DNA of 64,000 nt from DLAJ01 sp023663615 (GTDB taxonomy: Bacteria > Bacillota > Clostridia > Lachnospirales > Lachnospiraceae). The stretch lies in the NCBI GenBank assembly GCA_023663615.1, contig JAMPHA010000001.1:744001-808000 (forward strand), written 5' to 3'. Positions 43,747 through 52,398 of this stretch are shown piece after piece; position 1 is the stretch's first letter, and every line of letters starts with the position of its first letter. Made by a program: the position numbers and the translations under genes. The notes under the pieces are model-generated. The model saw only the letters and a list, made by a program, of their open reading frames with translations. It was not told the DNA's origin and did not search any database.

Positions 43747-45276
43747 CTATTCCTTACCTCTAAGCTGCCCGATCATGGCCGCCCCAAGCTTTTTTAAGTA
43801 AGCAAATTCCTCGCTGTTCCTATATGCAAGATAATACCCCACATTCGGGATACTCATGCAAAAAAGCACTTTCACCGCCAATGCGCCGATACCGCCAAAG
43901 GGCAGCAGACCGGATAACCATACGATCAGCGCGAACAACGCCGCCGTTAAGAGCGCCGCCTTTGCGTATCCCAGAAAATAACGGCGCGCAGGCATGGAAA
44001 ACGCCTGTCTGTATATGAGACAGGGATCGTACCACCATGTCGTCAGAAGCCAGCTTATGATCGTGCCTGCGATCACGCCGGCAAGCCCGATATATCGCAC
44101 AAGCACGATCGAGATCACGATATTGAGAACCGCAGTCGCCACAGGGCGCGCCTTCCCTTTCCAAAACAGCCCGCAGGCGTCACGATAAATAAAGGACGTC
44201 CGCTGAAAGCCGTTGATCATAAAATAGAGTACCTGCAAAAACACAAGCTCCCACGAAAACACGCGGGATGCGCCGAAGCAGAGTCGGATGAGGGGATTCA
44301 GGCAGACAAACATACCGATCCCAAGCAATGTATACACCCAGTAACAGAGCAATTGGATGCAGCGGAATACAAACTCGTTATGCTCTCTGGTATCCTCTGC
44401 ATAATAGTTACCGACCGTCGCCGTCACCCCGCCGAACAACTGCATCGCCACCTGCGAGACGCCGGAAATAATCAACTGATAATTCCCGTATAACGCCACC
44501 GTCTTCACATTGATAAAGGCGGAAATGACAAGGTTATCCGTGGAATTGACGATCGTCGTGTTCATCTTAAAAAGAGACATCCCCGATACGTCGCGAAACA
44601 GACTTTTCTTTTCTTCTTTTGTCAGCCTGCGGTACGTCCGCTCTTTCAGGTAAGGATACCGCCGGTCCACCTCCCGCGCCGAAAACAGATTCACAAGGAC
44701 CGCGGCAAACAGCCCGATCACCGAGTAGATCATAAAATTCCGGAACATTGCAAGCGTCACGAGCTGCAGCACAGTGACGATCACATTTGCGAGCACATGA
44801 TAAAAACGCACGATGTAAAGTTTTTGATCCGCCTGTAACAAAATCGCCTTGTACGCCCAGAACCAGTAGGACGCCGCCGATTGCAGCACATACAGCAGAT
44901 AGATCGCGCGGACATCCACAAGCTCGGTCGTCCCCGTCATCAGCCATGGCAAAAAAGGAAGCAGCGCCGCGCCCAATGCGACGACTACCCAGCCGATGAC
45001 AAAATAGGCCCTGCGAAAATAGTGCATGACCGATTTCACCGTTTCCCGGTCGCCCCCCGCGAGCGGCTGATACAGCCGGAAGCAGACCGCCGTAGACAAT
45101 CCTAATTCCGTCAGGCTCAAAATGGACAGAATATTCGTGAACAGACTGGAAATCCCCAGATATTCGTCGCTCAAAAAACGAATGAATACGACACGCCCGA
45201 TAAACTGCAGCAGACCGACGAGCAAAGTTCCCAAACCGCCCGCAAGCGTGTTCACGACCGCATTTCTACTCCTCAT
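43747..45276 (-). CDS. Wzx-type polysaccharide flippase
   Basis: This 509-residue protein has about fourteen membrane helices. NTLAGGLGTLLVGLLQFIGRVVFIRFLSDEYLGISSLF at the start is typical of the Wzx/PST branch of the MOP superfamily in Bacillota. It moves lipid-linked repeat units to the outer face. Its ATG overlaps the stop of the pyruvyltransferase-FrhB gene by 4 bp, linking the two. Together with the ABC exporter at 11061 this implies two export routes in the window. Confidence 0.88.
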   Translation of the reverse strand: MRSRNAVVNTLAGGLGTLLVGLLQFIGRVVFIRFLSDEYLGISSLFTNILSILSLTELGLSTAVCFRLYQPLAGGDRETVKSVMHYFRRAYFVIGWVVVALGAALLPFLPWLMTGTTELVDVRAIYLLYVLQSAASYWFWAYKAILLQADQKLYIVRFYHVLANVIVTVLQLVTLAMFRNFMIYSVIGLFAAVLVNLFSAREVDRRYPYLKERTYRRLTKEEKKSLFRDVSGMSLFKMNTTIVNSTDNLVISAFINVKTVALYGNYQLIISGVSQVAMQLFGGVTATVGNYYAEDTREHNEFVFRCIQLLCYWVYTLLGIGMFVCLNPLIRLCFGASRVFSWELVFLQVLYFMINGFQRTSFIYRDACGLFWKGKARPVATAVLNIVISIVLVRYIGLAGVIAGTIISWLLTTWWYDPCLIYRQAFSMPARRYFLGYAKAALLTAALFALIVWLSGLLPFGGIGALAVKVLFCMSIPNVGYYLAYRNSEEFAYLKKLGAAMIGQLRGKE

Positions 45277-47744
45277 AATCCTATTTTCTCCCGCAGCGCA
45301 TCCTGATACATCTGTTTCTTTTTTTCTTTGCTGTATTTTGGTATCATGTCGTAGAGTGCGAGCTCGCCAAGCGCATAATCCATTAGTGCGTATAAGAAAT
45401 CATTGTCATTGACCACTTCGTCCGGCAGGTCCACTTTTTCTCCGTCTTTCGTGCAGGCGAACGCCTTTTCCCACTCGGCATGCTGCGACTCACAGATTTC
45501 CTCCGCAGACGCCGGCGCCGTCACAAACGCATCCTCGCAGTGTTCCCACGCCGCCGCACCGCGATCCGTATAGAGCAGTACGCTGCTCGTTCCCTTTTTG
45601 TCGCTGTTTTTTCCTGTATAATTGTCGCCGACGGAAATATCCGCCTGCCGGTTGAATTTATCGTCACATTCCACACAGCGGCGCAGCGTAAAGAAATCCT
45701 TGACGCACATGCGCTCTTTCGCGCTGACGTCCATGCTGCTCCCGTCCGCAAAGACAAAGCGCATATCTCCCGGCCAGCCGCCCGCTCGCTTATCCCTGAA
45801 ATAAATATCCCTGATCTGCCCGGATTCCTTGATCTTTTTTGGATAAAGCGTCCTGAAATAATCATAAAAAGAATACGTCAGCGCGCGATCGCAGAACAGT
45901 CCGATGATCAGCACATGCTCCCGGTCCGCGCCGGAAAGCTTCATCGCTTCCAAAAGCCCATAGACAGCGCAGGCGCAGCCCACAAAAATACTGCGTTTTT
46001 CGGGGTGCGCAAGGATTCCGCTCACCGCGTTCTGCTGTGACACCGGAACATAGCGTGATTTCTGTGTCGTACTTAAGTCCTCACCCGGCAGAAATTCTCT
46101 TGTGCTAAGCTGGTACTCATCGTCAAAGCCCTCGACAAGATACGCATTGTCATACATCCCGTCCCGCAAAAGCCTGTCCACCATAGCCGTCACAACGCCG
46201 CCGCTCGTCGCCCGCATCAGAAGCTCCTCGTCCTTTGCCTGCGCGGTCAGCGCACGGCGCGGCATTGCAGCGGGGATTCTGTGCGTGCGTGCCAGACCGT
46301 AACATACGCGGGCACACTTCCCGCAATGAATGCACAGCTTCTTGTCCACGATCGGCAGATAATATCCGGATCTCCGTTCAAAATGAATACAATCCGCCGG
46401 ACAGACCACAGCACAGATCCTGCAGCAGACACATTCCCTTTCATTCTCCATATTCCACACGTCCACGACTTCGGCATCATGCTTCCTGATTCCGCTCGAT
46501 TTTTTGGGCCGGTCGATAATATCAAATACATTCCCTCTTTGCAGCTTTACGAGCTTCTCCCCGATTTTGGCCGCCTCGTCCGCATAGCTCTCTTCCATGC
46601 GCGCGATCGGCTCATCAATCGCGTCCGCCTGCTGCGTTCTGACATCAATTTCATATTTCTGTTGATCAAACAGCTTTAACAGCTCCTGATATTTGACCGC
46701 CCAGCCCGGTACGATGCAGGGCGTTCCTTCCTTATAGGCATGAACGACCGCATGATAGCGGGAGGCTATCAGATAATCGAAGCGCGCCGCGAGCGCGCTA
46801 TAGGCAAAGCAGTCCATTTCGTCTTCCAACAGCACAACCCGCCGGTCTTTTTCATAAAACGCTTTGATCCGGCGGCAGACGTCCCGGTCCTGCACCGCAT
46901 GACGGATGATATACACCGTTCTTCCCATTTCCAAAAGCTTCTCGATCGCCCTGCGGTACAGCGCATCCATCTGCCTTGCCCCGCCATAACGGTCGTTGCG
47001 CACATTCGGCACAATGCCGACACTGTGCGGCGCAATCTCCGGTATTTCCGGCTCCTCCGCATACCAGTCGCGCGCCAGAACCGCATCCGGCACTGCTTCC
47101 TCCCCGCGCGGACGCGGCGGACACTTAAAAAGCTCTCTTCGATCCACTCCGCGATTTGTCAGAACAATATCCGGCGCATATTGAACAAAGGGCATGTCAT
47201 AATATCGCCTGAGCAGTTCGCACCCCTGCTGCTCCCTGCCGAACAGCATTCTTGCCCTGAGAAGCCACGGTCTCATATAGCGGTCCGCTATTTTTTTCCG
47301 GATCCCCTTCCACTCAAACGGCCCGAAGGACTGCGGCATGAAATAGATTGGACAATGCATCCTTAGCGCCATCGGAGCGCGGTACGCCGCGAGCAGATTT
47401 GCCAAAAGCCCCCAATTCGATCCAAACGTATATCCGCTGACGTCAATGATCATATCCGTATGTTTTCGGATATATGCCGCATCCCCGTGCCTGTCCAGCC
47501 TGCCGTAGCGATGCTGCAGCAGCTTATATTTCCACCCGTATATGCATACGCTGTCCCGAAACAAAAATTTATATTTTGCAAGCTCCTCGTCGCTTCTTGC
47601 GGCGTCCACATCGGAAATGACGACGACTTCCTTATCCGGGAAACGCCGTTTCACTTCGTCTACCGCTACAAAGACCATCGCCTGCGCGCCTTTATTGATC
47701 AGGTTTCCCCCTGTGATCAGAACGTATCCCATAAATGCCCCCAT
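45273..47744 (-). CDS. Fusion of polysaccharide pyruvyltransferase and F420-hydrogenase-beta-like domain with two Fe-S clusters
   Basis: This 823-residue protein joins two families that are usually separate. Residues 1 to about 410 are a CsaB/WcaK-type pyruvyltransferase (VLITGGNLINKGAQAM, MPQSFGPFEW, SRYHAVVHAYKEGTPCI). About residues 435-480 form a ferredoxin domain with CVCCRICAVVCPADC and CIHCGKCARVC. The remainder is a FrhB-type domain (ATSGGVVTAMVDRLL, FVGCACAVYGLLEAM, VGDNYTGKNSDKKGTSSVLL). Pyruvyltransferases add ketal pyruvate to sugars from phosphoenolpyruvate; FrhB-like proteins next to them are common in glycan loci but with unknown role. A second start at 47732 is possible. Confidence 0.87.
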   Translation of the reverse strand: MGAFMGYVLITGGNLINKGAQAMVFVAVDEVKRRFPDKEVVVISDVDAARSDEELAKYKFLFRDSVCIYGWKYKLLQHRYGRLDRHGDAAYIRKHTDMIIDVSGYTFGSNWGLLANLLAAYRAPMALRMHCPIYFMPQSFGPFEWKGIRKKIADRYMRPWLLRARMLFGREQQGCELLRRYYDMPFVQYAPDIVLTNRGVDRRELFKCPPRPRGEEAVPDAVLARDWYAEEPEIPEIAPHSVGIVPNVRNDRYGGARQMDALYRRAIEKLLEMGRTVYIIRHAVQDRDVCRRIKAFYEKDRRVVLLEDEMDCFAYSALAARFDYLIASRYHAVVHAYKEGTPCIVPGWAVKYQELLKLFDQQKYEIDVRTQQADAIDEPIARMEESYADEAAKIGEKLVKLQRGNVFDIIDRPKKSSGIRKHDAEVVDVWNMENERECVCCRICAVVCPADCIHFERRSGYYLPIVDKKLCIHCGKCARVCYGLARTHRIPAAMPRRALTAQAKDEELLMRATSGGVVTAMVDRLLRDGMYDNAYLVEGFDDEYQLSTREFLPGEDLSTTQKSRYVPVSQQNAVSGILAHPEKRSIFVGCACAVYGLLEAMKLSGADREHVLIIGLFCDRALTYSFYDYFRTLYPKKIKESGQIRDIYFRDKRAGGWPGDMRFVFADGSSMDVSAKERMCVKDFFTLRRCVECDDKFNRQADISVGDNYTGKNSDKKGTSSVLLYTDRGAAAWEHCEDAFVTAPASAEEICESQHAEWEKAFACTKDGEKVDLPDEVVNDNDFLYALMDYALGELALYDMIPKYSKEKKKQMYQDALREKIGL

Positions 47745-47746
47745 TC

Positions 47747-49021
47747 TTACTCCGCTTTGCCCGTCAGCGCGGTGTAAAGCTGCTCGACTGCCACGGTATT
47801 GTGCTGTGCGGTAAAATGTTCTTTGGCATAGCGGTATGCCTCTGCGCCCATGCGCGCAATTTCCTGCGGCTGTTCCAAAAAATAACGCATCTTCTCCGCC
47901 AGCGCCGCCGCATTCCCGCTCTCAAATAAAAATCCGTTTTTCCCGTCGCGAATCAGTTCGGGCGTTGCCCCGCTGTCCGCACCGATGACCGGATTGGAGG
48001 AAAGCATGGCCTCCGCCGTCACTCTCCCGAACGCCTCCATACCGGAACAGACAAGCTCCACATCCGTTTTTTTTCTGAGCGCCGCCATATCGGACACATG
48101 CCCCGCAAACGTAACGGTCCCTTCCGGCAGCTTCCCTGCCTGCATTTTCAGGCGCTCCTCAAACGCCTTTGAGGAGCGCAGCGCGGATGCTGCCCCCGCA
48201 ATCACAAGCCGCACACCGCAAAAGCCCTGCGCAAGCAGAAGCCTGCACGCTTCCACCGCGAGCTCCTGATGCTTGCCCTCATGGAAATTGCCCGCAATGA
48301 GAAAAGTGACCGCTGCGTGCGGACCTGCTTCGCCGCGTCCGTCTGTCACGCTTCCGTCCACCCCCGATAAGCGCTGTATTCCTGTCCCAGACTGCATATG
48401 GCACAGTTTCCCGCTCTCCCCTTCGGGATACTTCTCCTGTATCCATTTTTCGGAAATGCCGTTATAGATCACCGTGCAGTTTGTATCCGGTATTTCCTGC
48501 TCATAATACCGGCGCAGACATTGCGAAATAAAGACGATCTTTCCCGGAACCTGCACGGCGCGATGCGCGCTTTCCTGTTTCCCCCGCAAATACATTAAAT
48601 CGTAATCCAGATCGCCGAACTCGCGAAAGTGCCACACATGCGGCAGTCCGCACAGCTTCGCCGCGCGTGCGCCGACATCGATCGCGCTGGAGTTCGAATG
48701 AATCAACTGCGCATGTCTTTTCCCCGCCATCAGCGCGATCCGCCGCACCGCATAGGGTTCCGTCAGATACAGCCCGCGAAACAGCAGTTTCATCAATGGA
48801 TTCCATGCTTTCGGCATCATCCACCAGCCGAAAAATATTTTTTTCACAGGAATGTCCTGTTCTTTCAGCGCGCGGTAAACCTGCCCCGACCGAAAAGGAA
48901 CGATCACAGTCACCGTATGTCCGCGGCGTTTCATGTCCGATACCATCGTGACGAGTGATTTCGATGCGCCGCCCAGATTCTGTTCATGTGCCACATACAG
49001 GATATTCATTTCAGCCGTCAT
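47747..49021 (-). CDS. Family 4 glycosyltransferase (GT-B fold)
   Basis: The start MNILYVAHEQNLGGASKSLVTMVSDM holds the glycine-rich GG motif of GT4 enzymes. The C-terminal domain has VTFLIAGNFHEGKHQELAVEAC, VTFAGHVSDM and CSGMEAFGRVTAEAMLSSNPVIG, the last with the E-x7-E pair. Two start codons (49021 and 49009) are possible. It precedes the pyruvyltransferase fusion by 2 bp and is part of the same operon. The sugar it transfers is not readable. Confidence 0.88.
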   Translation of the reverse strand: MTAEMNILYVAHEQNLGGASKSLVTMVSDMKRRGHTVTVIVPFRSGQVYRALKEQDIPVKKIFFGWWMMPKAWNPLMKLLFRGLYLTEPYAVRRIALMAGKRHAQLIHSNSSAIDVGARAAKLCGLPHVWHFREFGDLDYDLMYLRGKQESAHRAVQVPGKIVFISQCLRRYYEQEIPDTNCTVIYNGISEKWIQEKYPEGESGKLCHMQSGTGIQRLSGVDGSVTDGRGEAGPHAAVTFLIAGNFHEGKHQELAVEACRLLLAQGFCGVRLVIAGAASALRSSKAFEERLKMQAGKLPEGTVTFAGHVSDMAALRKKTDVELVCSGMEAFGRVTAEAMLSSNPVIGADSGATPELIRDGKNGFLFESGNAAALAEKMRYFLEQPQEIARMGAEAYRYAKEHFTAQHNTVAVEQLYTALTGKAE

Positions 49022-49041
49022 GTCCTTTCCGTACGCTCTTT

Positions 49042-49419
49042 TTATTCTCTCTTCCCGCTTCCCCGGTCCTTGTCCCCGCCTTCCAGCCGCCGAATCCGCT
49101 CCTCGCAGAGCGCCACGGCCTGCACAAGCTGTTTAATCCGTTCCGACTGCCGCGACACAATGACCGTCAGCGCAAAGATCAGGCAGACCGAAAATAAAAA
49201 CGCGACCAGATACAGCGCGTTGACCGGCGTTGCAATGCCGAGAAGATCGGCAAGCACGGACAACAGCTTTGGAAAGCAGTCCACGATCAGCGCCGCAAAG
49301 GACACCGCCAGCCACGGCAGCGCATATTTCAGTTCCATTCTTCTTTTACGGATCAGGCGGATGATATACAGCATCCCCAGCAGCAGGATCGCCGCGCCGA
49401 TCAATTGCAATTTCACCAT
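49042..49419 (-). CDS. DUF2304 small membrane protein
   Basis: This 125-residue protein has three membrane helices with the DUF2304 pattern: LIGAAILLLGMLYIIRLIRKRRMELKYALPWL, then VNALYLVAFLFSVCLIFALTVIVSRQSERIKQL and a basic coiled tail. DUF2304 proteins nearly always sit next to a DPM1-like GT2, as here (gene at 49435-50127), and may anchor or assist it. GGAGAAG precedes the ATG. Function is not established. Confidence 0.88.
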   Translation of the reverse strand: MVKLQLIGAAILLLGMLYIIRLIRKRRMELKYALPWLAVSFAALIVDCFPKLLSVLADLLGIATPVNALYLVAFLFSVCLIFALTVIVSRQSERIKQLVQAVALCEERIRRLEGGDKDRGSGKRE

Positions 49420-49434
49420 TGTCCCAGCTTCTCC

Positions 49435-50127
49435 TTAGTATCGCCTCATGTCTTCTATCAGTATGGCAAACGTCACCTTACACATATAATAAATGCTTTT
49501 GGAAAAAGAAATGGAGGACTTTCCGTTCTCACGCTCCCGCATTTTTACAGGCGCTTCCTCCACTCGTTTTCCCTGCCGCAGCAGACAGACGACGCTCTCC
49601 GGCTCAGGATAATCCTTCGGATAATTCTCGGCAAACGTCTCAATGACATCGCGGTTCGCCATCCGCATACCCGATGTGGGGTCCGTAATCTTTTTCCCGG
49701 TCGAGAGCCGGATGAGTCTCGCAAAATAACGGATTCCCAGCCGTCTCATTCCGGATGACTGGAAGCCCTCATGCATGAGGAACCGGGAACCGATCACCAT
49801 ATCCAGCTTCTCCTGTACAAGTTTTTCACGCATCTTTGCCAGATAAGCGGCGTCATGCTGCCCGTCGCCGTCAAACTGCACCGCCACATCATATCCGTTC
49901 TGCTTTGCATAACGGTACCCCGTCTGCACTGCACCGCCAATCCCCAGATTCACGGGCAGACTTAAGACATGCAGTCCCTCTTTCCTGCACAGTGCGAGCG
50001 TACTGTCCCGTGAACAGTCGTTGATGATGATATAATCAAAATCAGGCGCGTTCTTCTGAATATCCCGCACCGTCTTTACGATATTTTGTTCTTCATTATA
50101 TGCCGGTATCATGACAAGACTTTTCAT
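49435..50127 (-). CDS. DPM1-like family 2 glycosyltransferase (polyprenyl-phosphate sugar synthase type)
   Basis: The 230-residue protein has MIPAYNEEQNIVKTVRDI, INDCSRDSTL, LGIGGAVQTGYRYA, VQFDGDGQHD and the late DPTSGMRMAN, all of the DPM1/YkcC type. It lacks the C-terminal membrane helices of GtrB, and the adjacent DUF2304 protein could supply membrane attachment. It probably makes a polyprenyl-phosphate sugar used by a polytopic enzyme such as the DUF2142 protein at 52399-54246. Confidence 0.9.
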   Translation of the reverse strand: MKSLVMIPAYNEEQNIVKTVRDIQKNAPDFDYIIINDCSRDSTLALCRKEGLHVLSLPVNLGIGGAVQTGYRYAKQNGYDVAVQFDGDGQHDAAYLAKMREKLVQEKLDMVIGSRFLMHEGFQSSGMRRLGIRYFARLIRLSTGKKITDPTSGMRMANRDVIETFAENYPKDYPEPESVVCLLRQGKRVEEAPVKMRERENGKSSISFSKSIYYMCKVTFAILIEDMRRY

Positions 50128-50154
50128 CGGTCTTCTCCTATGCGCCGGGATCGT

Positions 50155-50889
50155 TCACAAGAACTGCCTCAGCACCTTAAGCGTCCTGCACAGATCCGTA
50201 AACCATGCAAAGCGGATCCCGTTTTCTTTTAGCGCGCGATGTCCTTCTTTCAGAGATAAGAGATATGCGGAAAGCCCCTGATTGCTCGTCCCGCCGTAAT
50301 TCATGCGGATGAGCACCTCCGGGACATAGGCAAGACGCACCTGTCCGTCCTTTAAGCAGCGCACCATGAACTCATAATCTGCCGAAATGCGGTAATCCGT
50401 CCGATAAAGACCGTAGCGCTCGTACACCTCACGACGCAGATAAAACGTCGGATGTCCCGGCATCCAGCCAAAACGCAGACGCCCCTGTCCCTGTCTCCAT
50501 TTCCTCACGATCTTACCGTCCCTGCAATAATCAAGATCGGCATGTACGCCGTCCGTATGCGCCTCCTCCATTGCCGAAACGAGTCTGCGCACCGCATAGG
50601 GTTCGGTAAATTCGTCAAAACAGCAGCCGATCACATCGCCCTGCGCCATGCGGATCCCCTTATTGATCGCATCATAAATCCCTTCGTCCGGCTCGGAGCA
50701 GATCTTCATCCGCTCCCCAAACCATTCTTTTGCCGCCGCAAGAACCTGCGGCGTCCGATCCGTGGATGCGCCGTCCACTACAATGTATTCCAATTCCGCA
50801 TAGTCCTGTCTCCTGACACGTTCAATGATCCGCTCTAAGTGATCCGCATCGTTGTATGTAGCTGTAATGATCGAAACCTTAAGTCCCAT
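50155..50889 (-). CDS. Family 2 glycosyltransferase (WcaA-like)
   Basis: KVSIITATYNDADHLERIIERVRRQDYAELEYIVVDGASTDRT at the start and DEGIYDAINKGIRMAQGDVIGCC are typical of the WcaA/Glyco_tranf_2_like group, in which the usual DxD is replaced by a less obvious site. GHPTFYLRREVYERYGLYRTDYRISADYEF supplies the acceptor-binding region. It is the first gene of the 50889-42872 operon and has a good promoter and an upstream terminator. Confidence 0.88.
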   Translation of the reverse strand: MGLKVSIITATYNDADHLERIIERVRRQDYAELEYIVVDGASTDRTPQVLAAAKEWFGERMKICSEPDEGIYDAINKGIRMAQGDVIGCCFDEFTEPYAVRRLVSAMEEAHTDGVHADLDYCRDGKIVRKWRQGQGRLRFGWMPGHPTFYLRREVYERYGLYRTDYRISADYEFMVRCLKDGQVRLAYVPEVLIRMNYGGTSNQGLSAYLLSLKEGHRALKENGIRFAWFTDLCRTLKVLRQFL

Positions 50890-50948
50890 ACCGCAAGCGT
50901 CCTCTTTGTTCTTCTCAAGTCAACGTCCGATCTTTTCCGAGTGTCTCC

Positions 50949-50977
50949 ATCATATCACAATCCACGTTTATTTTCAA
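50949..50977 (-). promoter_or_regulatory. Promoter of the 50889-42872 glycan operon
   Basis: TTGAAA (50972-50977), 17-bp spacer, TATGAT (50949-50954) with a TG one base before the -10 hexamer. It lies between the Rpn-gene terminator and the first glycosyltransferase gene. Confidence 0.75.
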
Positions 50978-50995
50978 TGAGGGCAGAACCAAAGA

Positions 50996-51023
50996 CGACC
51001 GGGAATCTGTATCGTCCCGGTCG
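50996..51023 (-). terminator. Terminator after the Rpn-type gene
   Basis: CGACCGGGA pairs with TCCCGGTCG over a 10-nt loop, followed by TCTTTGG on the minus strand; the T run is short. It separates the Rpn gene from the operon promoter next to it. Confidence 0.6.
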
Positions 51024-51046
51024 CCTGTCCCATTCCTGTATTTTCT

Positions 51047-52048
51047 TCACTCTGCGCTTCCCTGCTCCATCAAAGAACGGAACGCCTCGACGCTCTCCGC
51101 TTTCGCCGCAAGTTCAAGCCACACAAGAAGCGTCGTTTCCTCCTTTTGCGCACGGATTGCCGCCTGCAATGAGGGTGACGCTTCTCCCTTGTTACTTAAC
51201 AGCTTGCAGATGCTCTCCGCGATACCGGCGGCTTTTCCTTCGGCAATGCCCTGCGTCCGCCCCTCGGCAAGCCCGGTCGCCTTTCCCTCCGTAAGTCCCT
51301 GCTGTCGTCCTTCTTCCAATCCTTTCCTTCGCCCTTCTTCTATTCCCTCTTCCCGTCCTTCTTCCCATCTCCGCTGTTCGATCTCATAACTCTTCATATA
51401 ATCCAGTCCCACCTTTCCGTCACGCTTCACCGCTGTTACCATCTCGTGCAGCTTTTGTAACCGCTCTGTTCTGGCATTCTCACTCGACGTATACTCCATA
51501 TAATATAGAAGCTCCCGCAGGTCCTCCGGCGGGTTCCCCTGCATCCCCTTGGTATAAAGAAAGATTGTCCGCGCCCCGTCCTCATACGGCAGTTCGGGAA
51601 CCTCGATACAGCCGCTCTTAACCGTGTAGACCATCCGGTCCAAGCCAAACGGATCATACGTCGTAATAAAGATCACAATGACATTTCTTAACTCCGCATA
51701 CTCCACACCCGTTTTCAGACAGCCCGCATCCAGCTTCGCATGGTAGAACCGCACCCGTTTTGGGAGTGACGCAATGCCCTCTTTCCCGTCATTATTATCC
51801 GGTTCCAGGTCAAAGAGTTCACCGTCTTCCTCGTCAAGATACACATCCATCCGGATGCCGTGTTTGTCCGTGTCCTCACCCGGTACGGCGCGCTGTGGGG
51901 TGACTTTCAGCTTTCCGATCTTCCTGCCTAAGATGCATTCGAGGATGCACCGCGCCGCAGGCTCCCCGTACACCGCATGACTTGTCAGGCTGTTTGCCAG
52001 AAAGTCATCTACTAAGTTCAGTTCTTCCAGTTTCCTTACATTTCTCAT
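51047..52048 (-). CDS. Rpn-type PD-(D/E)XK nuclease family protein
   Basis: RNVRKLEELNLVDDFLANSLTSH is the usual start of PDDEXK_2 (Rpn/YhgA-like) proteins in Clostridia. The catalytic block GIRMDVYLDEEDGELFDLEPDN supplies the D and E residues of the nuclease fold. From about residue 215 there is a charged repeat region of the EGR/EGK type (EEGREEGIEEGRRKGLEEGR), followed by a small helical tail. Related proteins promote recombination or act in defence; they are often named transposases but move no element here. The start at 52048 has AGGAGG 6 nt upstream. Confidence 0.85.
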   Translation of the reverse strand: MRNVRKLEELNLVDDFLANSLTSHAVYGEPAARCILECILGRKIGKLKVTPQRAVPGEDTDKHGIRMDVYLDEEDGELFDLEPDNNDGKEGIASLPKRVRFYHAKLDAGCLKTGVEYAELRNVIVIFITTYDPFGLDRMVYTVKSGCIEVPELPYEDGARTIFLYTKGMQGNPPEDLRELLYYMEYTSSENARTERLQKLHEMVTAVKRDGKVGLDYMKSYEIEQRRWEEGREEGIEEGRRKGLEEGRQQGLTEGKATGLAEGRTQGIAEGKAAGIAESICKLLSNKGEASPSLQAAIRAQKEETTLLVWLELAAKAESVEAFRSLMEQGSAE

Positions 52049-52398
52049 TCGTTTCCTCCTGTTCCCATAGTGCAGGAAAACAGGAGACTGCCCGCCTCTT
52101 TTTCTTTCATGCACTATGCCTTTCTAAGTTAGTTATGGGTAAAAGCATAGATTACAAAAGAATGCCTGTTTCAATCGGCATAAGAAACGGCAGGATGCCG
52201 TCTGACACGGACCGCTCCAAGATTAGCTGTCACATTCCACATCCGTAACACGGCACCCATACAGAATGCCGCATAAACCCAATGCGCGTAAGACCGCCTC
52301 GAACGAGTCCGTCAAAGAATGTATGCTTTGTGCTGATTATACAAAACCATGCAGAATATGTCAAGATAATTTCAGCAATATTACACAATCTTCCATTC
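52049..52398. other. 350-bp intergenic region, long leader of the Rpn gene
   Basis: A consensus promoter lies at 52336-52364, giving a leader of about 280 nt. Within it are a 6-bp hairpin (ACGGCA/TGCCGT at 52187-52201) followed by a T-rich stretch on the minus strand, and an imperfect stem just beside it (GCCTGTTTC/GAAACGGC). No reading frame looks real. This could be an attenuator or just a relic sequence. Confidence 0.5.
52336..52364 (-). promoter_or_regulatory. Consensus sigma-A promoter of the Rpn gene
   Basis: Perfect TTGACA (52359-52364), 17-bp spacer, perfect TATAAT (52336-52341) on the minus strand. It is the strongest promoter by sequence in the window; the start codon is about 280 nt downstream. 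Confidence 0.85.

Noticed and set aside
51250..51400. Tandem repeat array within the Rpn gene as a CRISPR-like structure
   Set aside because: The repeats encode EGR/EGK units in frame and have no unique spacers of constant length.
51047..52048. Mobile element called from the word transposase
   Set aside because: PDDEXK_2 proteins are often labelled transposases, but no terminal inverted repeats or target duplications flank the gene.
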